Assembly (NCBI GenBank): GCA_949318235.1
Contig: OX439135.1
Location: forward strand, 27,474,587-27,538,586
Direction: 5' to 3'
Source: Ecdyonurus torrentis
Taxonomy: Eukaryota; Arthropoda; Insecta; Ephemeroptera; Heptageniidae
Length of the DNA: 64,000 nucleotides
The notes beneath the pieces are model-generated. The model had not been told where the DNA came from. It saw nothing but the letters and a program-made list of their open reading frames with translations, and ran no database searches. Positions 1 to 13,426 of this stretch are shown here, piece by piece (positions within the stretch are counted from its first letter, which is position 1; every line of letters begins with the position of its first letter). Made by a program: the position numbers and the translations under genes.

Positions 1-3000
1 CATACACAATTAAAGTCAAGTTGAGAGTCAGACATGACATAACTTATCTACTTTATACAATACTAAAGTCAAGTTTGTAGTCAGTGATGGCGTCACTTAT
101 CTAATTTATTAAATACTAAAGTCTAGAAGATAGTCAGTGATGACGTTACTTATCTACTTAATAAACCACTCAAGTCAACATGATATTTAGTAATAACGTC
201 ACTTATCTACTTCATACACAACTAAAGTCAAGCTGATAGTCAGTGATGACGTCACATATCTACTTCATACACTACTAAAGTCAAGTTGATAGTCAGTGAT
301 AACGTCACTTATCTACTTCATACACAACTAAAGTAAAGTAAATAGTCAGTGATGACGTCATTTATCTACTTCATACACTACTAAAGACGAGTTCATAGTC
401 AGTGATGACGTCACTTATCTACTTCATACACTACTAAAGTAAAGTAATTAGTCAATGATGACGTCATTTATCTACTTCATACACTACTAAAGTCAAGATG
501 ATATTTAGTGATAAAGTCACTTATCTACTTCATAAACTACTAAAGTCAAGTTGATAGTCATTGATGACGTCACTTTTCTATTTCATAAACTACTAAAGAT
601 CAGTTGATAGTCAGTGATGACGTGACTAATATAATTCATACACAACTAAATTCAAATTGATACAGAATGATGACGTCACATATCTACTTCTACACTACTA
701 AAGTCAAATTGATAGTCAGTGATGACGTCATATATCTACTACATACATAACTAAAGTCAAGTTAATAGTCAGTGATGACGTCACTTATCTAATTCATAAA
801 AAACTAAAGGTAAGATGATATTTAGTAATAACGTCACTTATCTACTTCATATACAACTAAAGTTAAGTTGAGAGTCAAAAATGACGTCACTTATCTATTT
901 CATACAATACTAAAATCAAGTTGATAGTCAGTGATGACGTCACATATCTACAACGTAAACAACTAAAGTCAAGTTGATACTCAGTGATGCCGTTACTTAT
1001 CTACTTCATCAATACTAAAATCAAAATGGTAGTCAGTGATGACGTCACTTATCTATTTCATTCACTACTAAAGACCAGTTGATAGTCAGTGATGACGTCT
1101 TTTATATAATTTATGCACAACTCAAGTTAAATTGATAGTCAGTGATAACGTCATATATCTACTTCATACACTACTACAGTCAAGTTAATAGTCAGTAATG
1201 ACGTCACTTATCTACTTCATATATTCTAAAATCAAGTTGGTAGTCAGTGATGGCGTCACTTATCTACTACATACATAACTAAAGTCAAGTTAATAGTCAG
1301 TGATGACGTCACAAATCTACTTCATACACAACTAAAGTCAAGTTGAGAGTCAGAAATGACGTCACTTATCTAATTTATTAAATACTAAAGTCTAGATGAT
1401 AGTCAGTGATGACGATAATTATCTACTTAATATACCACTCAAGTCAACATGATATTTAGTAATAACGTCACTTATCTACTTCATACACAACTAAAGTAAA
1501 GTTGATAGTCAGTGATGACGTCACATATCTACTTCATACACTACTAAAGTCAAGTTGATAGTCAGTGTTGTCGTCACTTATCTACTTCATACACAACTAA
1601 AGTAAAGTAATTAGTCAGTGATGACGTCATTTATCTACTTCATACACAACTAAAGTAAAGTAAATAGTCAGTGATGACGTCATTTATCTACTTCATACAC
1701 TACTAAAGTCAAATTGATAGTCAGTGATAAAGTCACTTATCTACTTCATACACTACTAAAGTCAAGTTGATAGTCATTGATGACGTCACTTTTCTATTTC
1801 ATAAACTACTAAAGATCAGTTGATAGTCAGTGATGACGTGACTAATATAATTCATACACAACTAAATTCAAATTGATAGACAGTGATGACGTCACAAATC
1901 TACTTCATACACAACTAAAGTCAAGTTGAGAGTCAGAAATGACGTCACTTATCTACTTCATACAATACTAAAGTCAAGTTTGTAGTCAGTGATGGCGTCA
2001 CTTATCTAATTTATTAAATACTAAAGTCTAGATGATAGTCAGTGATGACGATACTTATCTACTTAATATACCACTCAAGTCAACATGATATTTAGTAATA
2101 ACGTCACTTATCTACTTCATACACTACTAAAGATCAGTTGATAGTCAGTGATGACGTGACTAATATAATTCATACACAACTAAAGTCAAGTTGAGAGTCA
2201 GAAATGACGTCACTTATCTACTTCATACAATACTAAAGTCAAGTTTGTAGTCAGTGATGGCGTCACTTATCTAATTTATTAAATACTAAAGTCTAGATGA
2301 TAGTCAGTGATGACGATACTTATCTACTTAATATACCACTCAAGTCAACATGATATTTAGTAATAACGTCACTTATCTACTTCATACACTACTAAAGTCA
2401 AGTTGATAGTCAGTGATTACGTCAATTATCTACTTAATACACCACTAAATTTAAGATGATATTTAGGAATAACGTCATTTGTCTACTTCATACACAACTA
2501 AAGTAAAGTAAATAGTCAGTGATGACGTCATTTATCTACTTCATACACTACTATAGTCAAGATGATATCTAGTTATAAAGTCACTTATCTACTTCATACA
2601 CTACTAAAGTCAAGTTGATAGTCAGTGTTGTCGTCACTTATCTACTTCATACACAACTAAAGTAAAGTAATTAGTCAGTGATGACGTCATTTATCTACTT
2701 CATACACAACTAAAGTAAAGTAAATAGTCAGTGATGACGTCATTTATCTACTTCATACACTACTAAAGTCAAATTGATAGTCAGTGATAAAGTCACTTAT
2801 CTACTTCATACACTACTAAAGTCAAGTTGATAGTCAGTGATGACGTCACATATCTACCACGTAAACAACTAAAGTCAAGTTGATACTCAGTGATGACGTC
2901 ACTTATCTACTTCATCAATACTAAAATCAAGTTGGTAGTCAGTGATGGCGTCACTTATCTACTACATTCATAACTAATATCAAGTTGATAGTCAGTGATG

Positions 3001-6000
3001 ACGTCCCTTATCTACTTCATAAAAAACTAAAGTAAAGATGATATTTAGTAATAACGTCACATATCTACTTCATACACAACTAAAGTCAAGTTGAGAGTCA
3101 GAAATGACGTTACTTATCTACTTCATACAATACTAAAGTCAAGTGAATAGTCAGTGATGGCGTCACTTATATAATTTATACTTAACTAAAGTCAAATTGA
3201 TAGTCGGTGATGACGTTGCATTTCTACTTCATACACTACTAAAGTCAAGTTGATTGTCAGGGATTGCGTCAATTATTTACTTAACACACCACTAAATTTA
3301 AGATGACATTTAAGAATAACGTCAATTATCTACTTTATACACAACTAAAGTCAAGCTGATAGTCAGTGATGATGTCACATATCTACTTCATACACTACTA
3401 AAGTCAAGTTGATAGTCAGTGTTAACTTCACTTATCTACTTCATACACTACTAAAGTCAAGTGAATAGTCAGTGATGGCGTCACTTATCTATTTCATACA
3501 CAACTAAAGACCAGTTCATAGTCAGTGATGACGTCACTTATATAATTTATACTTTACTAAGGTCAAATTGATAGTCGGTGATGACATCACATATCTACTT
3601 CAAAGACTACTACTGTCAAATTGATAGTCAGTTATGACGTTGCATTTCTACTTCATACACTACTAAAGTCAAGTTGTTAGTCAGGGATTGCGTCAATTAT
3701 CTACTTAATACACCACTAAATTTAAGATGATTTTTAGGAATAACGTCACTTATCTACTTCATACACAACTTAAATCAGGTTGATAGTCAGTGATGACGTC
3801 ACTTATCTACATCATACACTACTATAGTCAAGTTGATAGTCAGTGATGACGTCACATATCTACTTCATACACACTAAAGTCAAGATGATAGTCAGTGATG
3901 GCGTCACTTATCTACTTCATACACTACTAAAGTCACGATGATTTTTAGTGATAAAGTCACTCATCTACTTCATACACTACTAAAGTCAAGTTGATAGTCA
4001 TTGATGACGTCACTTATCTATTTCATACACTACTAAAGATCAGTTGATAGTCAGTGAAGACGTGACTAATATAATTCATACACAACTAAAGTCAAATTGA
4101 TAGACAGTGATGACGTCACTTATCTACATCATACAATGCTAAAGTCAAGTTGATAGTCAGTGATGACGTCACATATCTACTTCATACACAAGTAAAGTAA
4201 ATAGTCAGTGATGACGTCATTTATCTACTTCATAAAAAACTAAAGTGAAGACGATATTTAGTAATAACGTCACTTATTTACTTCATACACAACTAAAGTC
4301 AAGTTAGAAGTCAGAAATGACGTCAATTATCTACTTAAAACTACTAAAATCAAGTTGATAGTCAGTGTTGACGTCACATATCTACTTCATACACTACTAA
4401 AGTCAAGTTGATAGTCAGTAATGACGTCACTTATCTACTTCATACACAACTAAAGTAAAGTAATTAGTCAGTGATGACGTCATTTATCTACTTCATACAC
4501 AACTAAAGTAAAGTAAATAGTCAGTGATGACGTCATTTATCTACTTCATACACTACTAAAGTCAAATTGATAGTCAGTGATAAAGTCACTTATCTACTTC
4601 ATACACTACTAAAGTCAAGTTGATAGTCATTGATGACGTCACTTTTCTATTTCATAAACTACTAAAGATCAGTTGATAGTCAGTGATGACGTGACTAATA
4701 TAATTCATACACAACTAAATTCAAATTGATAGACAGTGATGACGTCACAAATCTACTTCATACACAACTAAAGTGAAGTTGAGAGTCAGAAATGACGTCA
4801 CTTATCTACTTCATACACTACTAAAGTCAAGATGATATCTAGTGATAAAGTCACTTATCTACTTCATACACTACTAAAGTAAAGTTGATAGTCAGTGTTG
4901 TCGTCACTTATCTACTTCATACACAACTAAAGTAAAGTAATTAGTCAGTGATGACGTCATTTATCTACTTCATACACAACTAAAGTAAAGTAAATAGTCA
5001 GTGATGACGTCATTTATCTACTTCATACACTACTAAAGTCAAATTGATAGTCAGTGATAAAGTCACTTATCTACTTCATACACTACTAAAGTCAAGTTAA
5101 TAGTCAGTGATGACGTCACTTTTCTACTCCATACAATACTTTATTCAAGTTGATAGTCAGTGACGACTTCTTTTATCTACTTCATACACCACTAAAGTCA
5201 AGATGCTATTTAGTAAAAACGTCTCTTATCTACTTCATACACAACTAAAGTCAAGTTGATAATCAGTGATGACGTCACTTATCTACTTCATTCACTACTA
5301 AACTCAAGTTGATAGTCAGTGATGACGTCACATATCTACTACGTAAACACTAAAGTTTAGTTGATATTCAGTGATGACATCACTTATCTACCTTCTCAAT
5401 ACTAAAATCAAGTTGGTAGTCAGTGATTACGTTACTAAAGTCAAGATGATATTTAGTAATAACGTCACTTATCTACTTTATACACAACTAAAGACAAGTT
5501 AATAGTCAGTGATGACGTCACTTATCTACTACGTAAACATCTTAAGTCAAGTTGATAGTCAGTGATGACGTCACTTATCTACTTCAAACACAACTAAAGT
5601 AAAGTAAATAGTCAGTGATGACGTCATTTATCTACTTCGGACACTACTAAAGTCAAGTGAATAGTCAGTGATGGCGTCACTTATATATTTCATACACTAC
5701 TAAAGACCAGTTCATAGTCAGTGATGGCGTCACTTATATAATTTATACTTAACTAAAGTTAAATTGATAGTCTGTTATGACATCACTTATCAACTTCAAA
5801 GACTACTACAGTCAAATTGATAGTCATTGATGACGTCACATATCTACTTCATACACTACTAAAGTCAAGTTGATAGACAGTGATGACGTCACTTATCTAC
5901 TTCATACACAACTAAAGTAAAGTAAATAGTCAGTAAGGACATCACTTATCTATTTCATACACTACTAAAGACCAGTTCATAGTCAGTGATGACGTCACTT

Positions 6001-7780
6001 ATATAATTTATACTTAACTAAAGTCAAATTGATAGTCGGTGATGACATCACTTTTCTACTTCAAAGACTACTTCAGTCAAATTGATAGTCAGTGATGACG
6101 TTGAATTTCTACTTCATACACTACTAAAGTCAAGTTGATTGTCAGGGATTGCGTCACTTATCTACATCATACAATGCTAAAGTCAAGTTGATAGTCAGTG
6201 ATGATTTCACATATCTACTTCATACACAACTAAAAAAAAGTAAATAGTCCGTGATGACGTCATTTATCTACTTTATACACTACAAAATCAAGGTGATACT
6301 CAGTGATGACGTCACTTATCTATTTTATTCACTACTAAAGTCAAATTGATAGCAAGTAATGACGTCACTTATCTACTTCATATATACTAAAAACAAGTTG
6401 GTAGTCAGTGATGGCGTCACTTATCTACTACATACATACCTAAAATCAAGTTGATAGTCAGTGATGACGTCACTTATCTACATCATACAATGCTAAAGTC
6501 AAGTTGATAGTCAGTGATGATTTCACATATCTACTTCATACACTACTAAAGTCAAGATGATAGTCAGTGATTACGTCACATATCTACTTCATACACAACT
6601 AAAGTAAAGTAAATAGTCCGTGATGACGTCATTTATCTACTTTCTACACTACAAAATCAAGGTGATACTCAGTGATGACGTCACTTATCTATTTTATTCA
6701 CTACTAAAGTTAAATTGATAGCAAGTAATGACGTCACTTATCTACTTCATATATACTAAAAACAAGTTGGTAGTCAGTGATGGCGTCACTTATCTACTAC
6801 ATACATAACTAAAGTCAAGTTAATAGTCAGTGATGACGTCACTTATCTACTTCATAAAACTAAAGTAAAGATGATATTTAGTAATAACGTCACTTATCTA
6901 CTTCATACACAACTAAAGTCAAGTTAAAAGTCAGAAATGACGTCACTTATCAACTTCATACACTACTAAAGTCAAGTTGATAGTCAGTGATGACGTCACA
7001 TATCTACCACGTAAACAACTAAAGTCAAGTTGATACTCAGTGATGACGTCACTTATCTACTTCATCAATACTAAAATCAAGTTGGTAGTCAGTGATGGCG
7101 TTACTTATCTACTACATTCATAACTAATATCAAGTTAATAGTCAGTGATGACGTCCCTTATCTACTTCATAAAAAACTAAAGTAAAGATGATATTTAGTA
7201 ATAACGTCACAAATCTACTTCATACACAACTAAAGACAAGTTGAGAGTCAGAAATGACGTCACTTATCTACTTCATACAATACTAAAGTCAAGTTTGTAG
7301 TCAGTGATGGCGTCACTTATCTAATTTATTAAATACTAAAGTCTAGATGATAGTCAGTGATGACGATACTTATCTACTTAATATACCACTAAAGTCAACA
7401 TGATATTTAGTAATAATGACACTTATCTACTTCATACACAACTAAAGTCAAGCTGTTATTCAGTGAAGACGTCACATATCTACTTCATACACTACTAAAG
7501 TCAAGTTGTTAGTCAGTGATGACGTCACATATCTACTTCATACACTACTAAAGTCAAGTTGATAGTCAGTGATGACGTCACTTATCTACTTCATCAAATA
7601 CTAAAGTGAAGTTGATAGTCAGTGATGATGTCACATATCTACAACGTAAACAGCTTTAGTCAAATTGGTAGTTAGTGATGACGACACTTATCTATTTCAT
7701 ACACTACTTAAGACCAGTTGATAGTCAGTGATGACGTCACTTATATAATTCATACAAAACTTAAGTCAAATTAATAGTCA
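1..7780 (+). repeat. Satellite I array, first block (53-bp monomer)
   Basis: Tandem array of a 53-bp monomer, about 147 units, all in the same orientation. Spacing was measured between successive CAGTGATGACG motifs, for example 241 and 294. A typical unit contains TGACGTCACTTATCTACTTC followed by ATACACTACTAAAGTCAAG and TTGATAGTCAG. Monomers differ by substitutions and 1-5 bp indels, and groups of variants recur in the same order: the set GTCTAGATGATAG, ACCACTCAAGTCAACATG and TTTAGTAATAACGTC appears near 130, 1390, 2030, 2290, 7340 and 11710. This indicates higher-order amplification. No coding potential is seen. Confidence 0.97.
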
Positions 7781-7788
7781 GTGATAAC

Positions 7789-8765
7789 TAGAGATGTGAA
7801 AAAAAACATTTTTTTTAAACTCGGTTTTAAAACCCGGTTTTAAAACGGTTTTTTTAAAAAAAAAACGTTTTTTTTGGTTTTTTTTATAAAAGTGTAAAAA
7901 ACACAAATTATTTAATACATAATTAATTTAGCGCAGTATTAAATGATTGGCTACAATTTTGGTCTCCAAAAAAACTAATAACAAACAAAATACTCAGCTA
8001 AAAGCGTCAAAAGTACGTACAGAGCGTCTAAGAACTGCAAAATGCCTCGCCCTCTATGCTAAAGAGTCTATTTTGGAACCCCGATTTTGGCCCACTTTAA
8101 TTTTTTTTCACTGGTTAAAAAAAAATCTAGCTTGTTCTTTGTCTTGAGTTTTAATGAAAAATGATTTTTCAGATTTTCTAGAATTAATGTGCCGAGAAAA
8201 AAAAAATCGTAAATTGACCCACGTTAATTTGAATATGCGATATTAAATAATTTTTTTCTCCGTGAATGTCTCGTAAAAATAGTTTAAAAAGTCAAATTCA
8301 TTAAAACTTGATCTATAGAACACGCTAGTATTTTTTGTTTGGAAGTTGATCAATAAAAATTTTTGCACACGGTGAGCTTGAAGTTTTGTATGTTTTACGT
8401 GTTAAAGGGGGCGTAACCCAACGACTTTTAACTCTAATGTACAGAAGATTTGATTTGAGCCGAAACTTTTCGGAGTATAGAGAATTGTTTCTTGGTTAAT
8501 AATGGACCTAAAAAATGATATTAAATTGAATTTTACGATACGACAACATCGCTACCCTAAATTGTACCTAATTTGTACAGTTTCATTGACTTTTATGATT
8601 TACGATCGAGCGCGGGAATATTTAAACACATTAAGTAGTGTTTAAAGTATTTTTAAAAAAAAAAACAAAAATACCGTTTTTTTTTTAAATACAAGGTTTT
8701 TTTTGAAAAAAAAAACGTTTTTTTTTAAAAAAAAACGAAATGTTTTTTTTTATTTCGCATCTCTA
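7789..8765. mobile_element. hAT-type non-autonomous DNA transposon in satellite I
   Basis: A 977-bp non-satellite insert flanked by a perfect 8-bp direct repeat GTGATAAC (7781-7788 and 8766-8773). Its ends are short inverted repeats: TAGAGATGTGAAA on the left and, read from the right end, TAGAGATGCGAAA. An 8-bp target duplication with TAGAGATG-type termini fits the hAT superfamily. Subterminal regions are long T and A runs with repeated CGGTTTTAAAAC-like motifs on the left and ACGTTTTTTTTT-like motifs on the right. A 66-codon reading frame at 7947-8147 has no transposase motif and no recognisable domain, so the element is probably non-autonomous. The uninterrupted target survives in a paralogous satellite block at 12207-12214. 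Confidence 0.88.
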
Positions 8766-11700
8766 GTGATAACGTCACATATCTACTTCATACACTACTA
8801 CATATAAGTTGATAGTCAGTGATGACATCACTTATCTACGTAATACACTACTAAAGTCAAGTTGATAGTCAGTGATGATGTCACATATCTACTTCATACA
8901 CTACTGAAGTCAAATAAATAGTTAGTGATGACGTCATTTATCTACTTCATCACTACTAAAGTCAAGTTTATAGTCAGTGATGACGTTGCATTTCTACTTC
9001 ATACACTACTAAAGTCAAGTTGATAGTCAGGGATTGCGTCAATTATCTACTTAATACACCACTAAATTTAAGATGATATTTAGGAATAACGTCACTTAAT
9101 TACTTCATACACAACTAAAATCAAGTTGATAGTCAGTGATGATGTCACTTATCTACATCATACAATGCTTAAGTCAAGTTAAATGTCAGTGATGATGTCA
9201 CATATCTACTTCATACACTACTAAAGTCAAGTTGATAGTCAGGGATTGCGTCAATTATCTACTTAATACACCACTAAATTTAAGATGATATTTAGGAATA
9301 ACGTCACTTAATTACTTCATACACAACTAAAATCAAGTTGATAGTCAGTGATGACGTCATTTATCTACTTCATACAATGCTTAAGTCAAGTTAAATGTCA
9401 GTGATGATGTCACATATCTACTTCATACACTACTAAAGTCAAGTTTTTAGTCAGTGATGACGTCAAATATCTACCTCATACACTACTAAAGTCAAGTTGT
9501 TATTCAGTGAAGACGTCACATATCTACTTTATACACTACTAAAGTCAAGTTTTTAGTCAGTGATGACGTCAAATATCTACCTCATACACTACTAAAGTCA
9601 AGTTGATAGTCAGTGATGATGTCACATATCTACAACGTAAACAGCTTTAGTCAAGTTGGTAGTTAGTGATGACGTCACGTATCTACTACATATATAACTA
9701 AAGTCAAGTTGAAAGTCAGTGATGACGACACTTATCTATTTTATACACAACATAAGACAAGATGATATTTAGTGATGACGTTACATATCTACTTCATACA
9801 CTACTAAAGACAAGTTAATAGTCAGTGAAGACGTCACTTTATTACTTTATACACAACTTAAGACAAGTTGATAGTTAGTGATGACGTCACTTATCTACTT
9901 CATACACTACTAAAGTCCAGTTGATAGTCAGTGATGACGTCACATATCTACTACGTAGACAAATAAAGTCAAGTTGATAGTCAGTGATGACGTCACTTAT
10001 CTACTTCATACCCTACTATAGACAAGTTGATAGTCAGTGATGACGTCACTTATTTACTTTATACACAACTTAAGACAAGTTGATAGTTAGTGATGACGTC
10101 ACTTATATACTTAAAACACTACTAATGTCAAGTTGATAGTCAGTGATGACGTCACATATCTACTACGTAGACAACTAAAGTCAAGTTGATAGTCAGTGAA
10201 GACGTCACTTATCTACTTCATACACCACAAAATTCAAGACGATTCTTATTAATAACGTCACTTATCTACTTCATACACAACTAAAGTCAAGTTGATAATC
10301 AGTGATGACGTCAATTATTTACTTCATACACTACTAAAGTCAAGTTTATAGTCAGTGATTGCGTCACTTATCTACTTATTACACCACTTAAGTCAAGATG
10401 ATATTTAGTAATAACGTCACTTATCTACTTCATACACAACTAAAGTCAAGTTGATAATCAGTGATGACGTCACTTATCTACTTCATACACAACTAAAGTC
10501 AAGTTGATAGTCAGTGATGAGGTCACATATCTACTACGTAAACAACTTAAGTCATGTTGATAGTCAGTGATGACGTCACATATCTACTACGTAAACAACT
10601 TAAGTCAAGTTGATATTCAGTGATGGCATCACTTATCTATTTCATACACTTCTAAAGACCAGTTGATAGTCAGTGATGACGTCACATATCTACTGCATAC
10701 ATTACTACAGTGAAGTTGATAGTCAGTGATGACGTCACATATCTACTACGTAAACATTTTAAGTCAAGTTGATAGTCAGTGATGACGTCACATATCTACT
10801 ACGTTAACAACTTAAGTCAAGTTGATAGTCAGTGATGACGTCACTTATCTACTTTATACACTACTACAGTTAAGTTGATAGTCAGAAATGACGTCACTTA
10901 TCTACTCCATCAATACAAAAATCAAGTTGGAAGTAAATGATGGCGTCACTTATCTACTTCAAAAAAACTAAAGTGAAGATGATATTTAGTAATAACGTCA
11001 CTTATCTACTTCATACACAACTAAAGTCTAGTTGAGAGTCAGTGATGATGTAACTCATCTACTTCATACACTACTAAAGTTAAGTTGATAGTCAGTGATG
11101 ACGTCAATTATCTACTTCATATATACTTAAATCAAGTTGGTAGTCAGTGATGGCGTCACTTATCTACTACATACATAACTAAAGTCAAGTTAATAGTGAG
11201 TGATGACGTCACTTATCTACTTCAAAAAAAAACTAAAGTGAAGATGATAATTAGTAATAACGTCACTTTTCTACTTCAAACACAACTAAAGTCAAGTAGA
11301 CAGTCAGAAATGACGTCACTTATCTACTTCATACACTACTAAAATCAAGTTGATATTCAGTGATGACGTCACATATCTACTACGTAAATAACTAAAGTCA
11401 AGTTGATACTCAGTGATGCCGTCACTTATCTCCTTTATCAATACTCAAATCAAGTTGGTAGTCAGTGATGGCGTCACTTAAATACTACATTCATAACTAA
11501 AGTCAAGTTAATAGTCAGTGATGACGTCACTTATCTACTTTATAAAAAACTAAAGTGAAGATGATATTTAGTAATAACGTCACATATCTACTTCATACAC
11601 AACTAAAGACAAGTTGAGAGTCAGAAATGACGTCACTTATCTACTTCATACAATACTAAAGTCAAGTTTGTAGTCAGTGATGGCGTCACTTATCTAATTT

Positions 11701-13301
11701 ATTAAATACTAAAGTCTAGATGATAGTCAGTGATGACGTTACTTATCTACTTAATATACCACTAAAGTCAACATGACATTTAGTAATAACGACACTTATC
11801 TACTTCATACACAACTAAAGTCAAGTTGTTATTCAGTGAAGACGTCACATATCTACTTCATACACTACTAAAGTCAAGTTGTTAGTCAGTGATGACGTCA
11901 CATATCTACTTCATACACTACTAAAGTCAAGTTGATAGTCAGTGATGACGTCACTTATCTACTTCATCAAATACTAAAGTGAAGTTGATAGTCAGTGATG
12001 ATGTCACATATCTACAACGTAAACAGCTTTAGTCAAATTGGTAGTTAGTGATGACGTCACGTATCTACTACATATATATCTAAAGTCAAGTTGAAAGTCA
12101 GTGATGACGACACTTATCTATTTCATACACTACTTAAGACCAGTTGATAGTCAGTGATGACGTCACTTACATAATTCATACACAACTTAAGTCAAATTAA
12201 TAGTCAGTGATAACGTCACATATCTACTTCATACACTACTACATATAAGTTGATAGTCAGTGATGACATCACTTATCTACGTAATACACTACTAAAGTCA
12301 AGTTGATAGTCAGTGATGATGTCACATATCTACATCATATACTACTGAAGTCAAACAAATAGTTAGTGATGACGTCATTTATCTACTTCATCACTACTAA
12401 AGTCAAGTTTATAGTCAGTGATGGCGTTACATATCTACTTCATACACTACTAAAGTTAAGATGATATTTAGTGATAAAGTCACTTATCTACTGCATACAC
12501 AACTAAAGTCAAGTGGATAGTCAGTGATGACGTCATTTATCTACTTTAAACACTACTTAAGTCAAGTTGATAGTCCTTGATGACTTCACTTAACTATTTC
12601 ATACACAACTAAAGACAAGTTAATAGTCAGTGATGACGTCACTTATCTATTTTATACACATCATAAAACAAGATGATATTTAGTGATGACGTTACATATC
12701 TACTTCATACACTACTAAAGACAAGTTGATATTCAGTGAAGACGTCACTTTATTACTATATACACAACTTAAGACAAGTTGATAGTTAGTGATGACGTCA
12801 CTTATCTACTTCATACACTACTAAAGTCCAGTTGATAAACAGTGATGACGTCAGATATCTACTACGTAGACAAATAAAGTCAAGTTGATAGTCAGTGATG
12901 ACGTCACTTATCTACTTCATACCCTACTATAGACAAGTTGATAGTCAGTGATGACGTCACTTATCTACTTTATACACATTTTAACACAAGTTGATAGTTA
13001 GTGATGACGTCACTTATATACTTTATACACTACTAAAGTCAAGTTGATAGTCAGTGATGACGTCACATATCTACTACGTAGACAACTAAAGTCAAGTTGA
13101 TAGTCAGTAAAGACGTCACTTATCTACTTCATACACCACAAAATTCAAGACGATATTTAGTAATAACGTCACTTATCTACTTCATACACAACTAAAGTCA
13201 AGTTGATAATCAGTGATGACGTCACTTATTTACTTCATACACTACTAAAGTCAAGTTGATAGTCAGTGATTGCGTCACTTATCTACTTATTACACCACTT
13301 A
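8766..13301 (+). repeat. Satellite I array, second block
   Basis: Continuation of the 53-bp satellite, about 85 monomers in the same orientation. It contains the second halves of two paralogous blocks. Sequence from about 7200 to 11100 (without the hAT element) resembles sequence from about 11570 to 18490 (without the LINE), with the same order of variant monomers, plus indels of whole monomers. For example, one monomer present near 12054-12110 is absent at the corresponding place near 7673. Monomers near 9000-9640 are locally triplicated. Confidence 0.96.
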
Positions 13302-13426
13302 GATGGGAAGATGGGAAGATGGCCGACAAGTAAATTCAGTTGTTTTTTCTGTGCAATTTATTTTTGGAAAAAGTCTAGTTTGATAGCGTAAATCACTACA
13401 TATTTAATACTACCTAGACTGTCAAT

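Noticed and set aside
1..7780. CRISPR-like regular repetition
   Set aside because: The 53-bp units are contiguous with no unique spacers, and the context is eukaryotic; this is a tandem satellite.
7947..8147. 66-codon frame in the hAT element as a gene
   Set aside because: No domain, no transposase motif, and it starts in an A-rich region without support; most likely chance.
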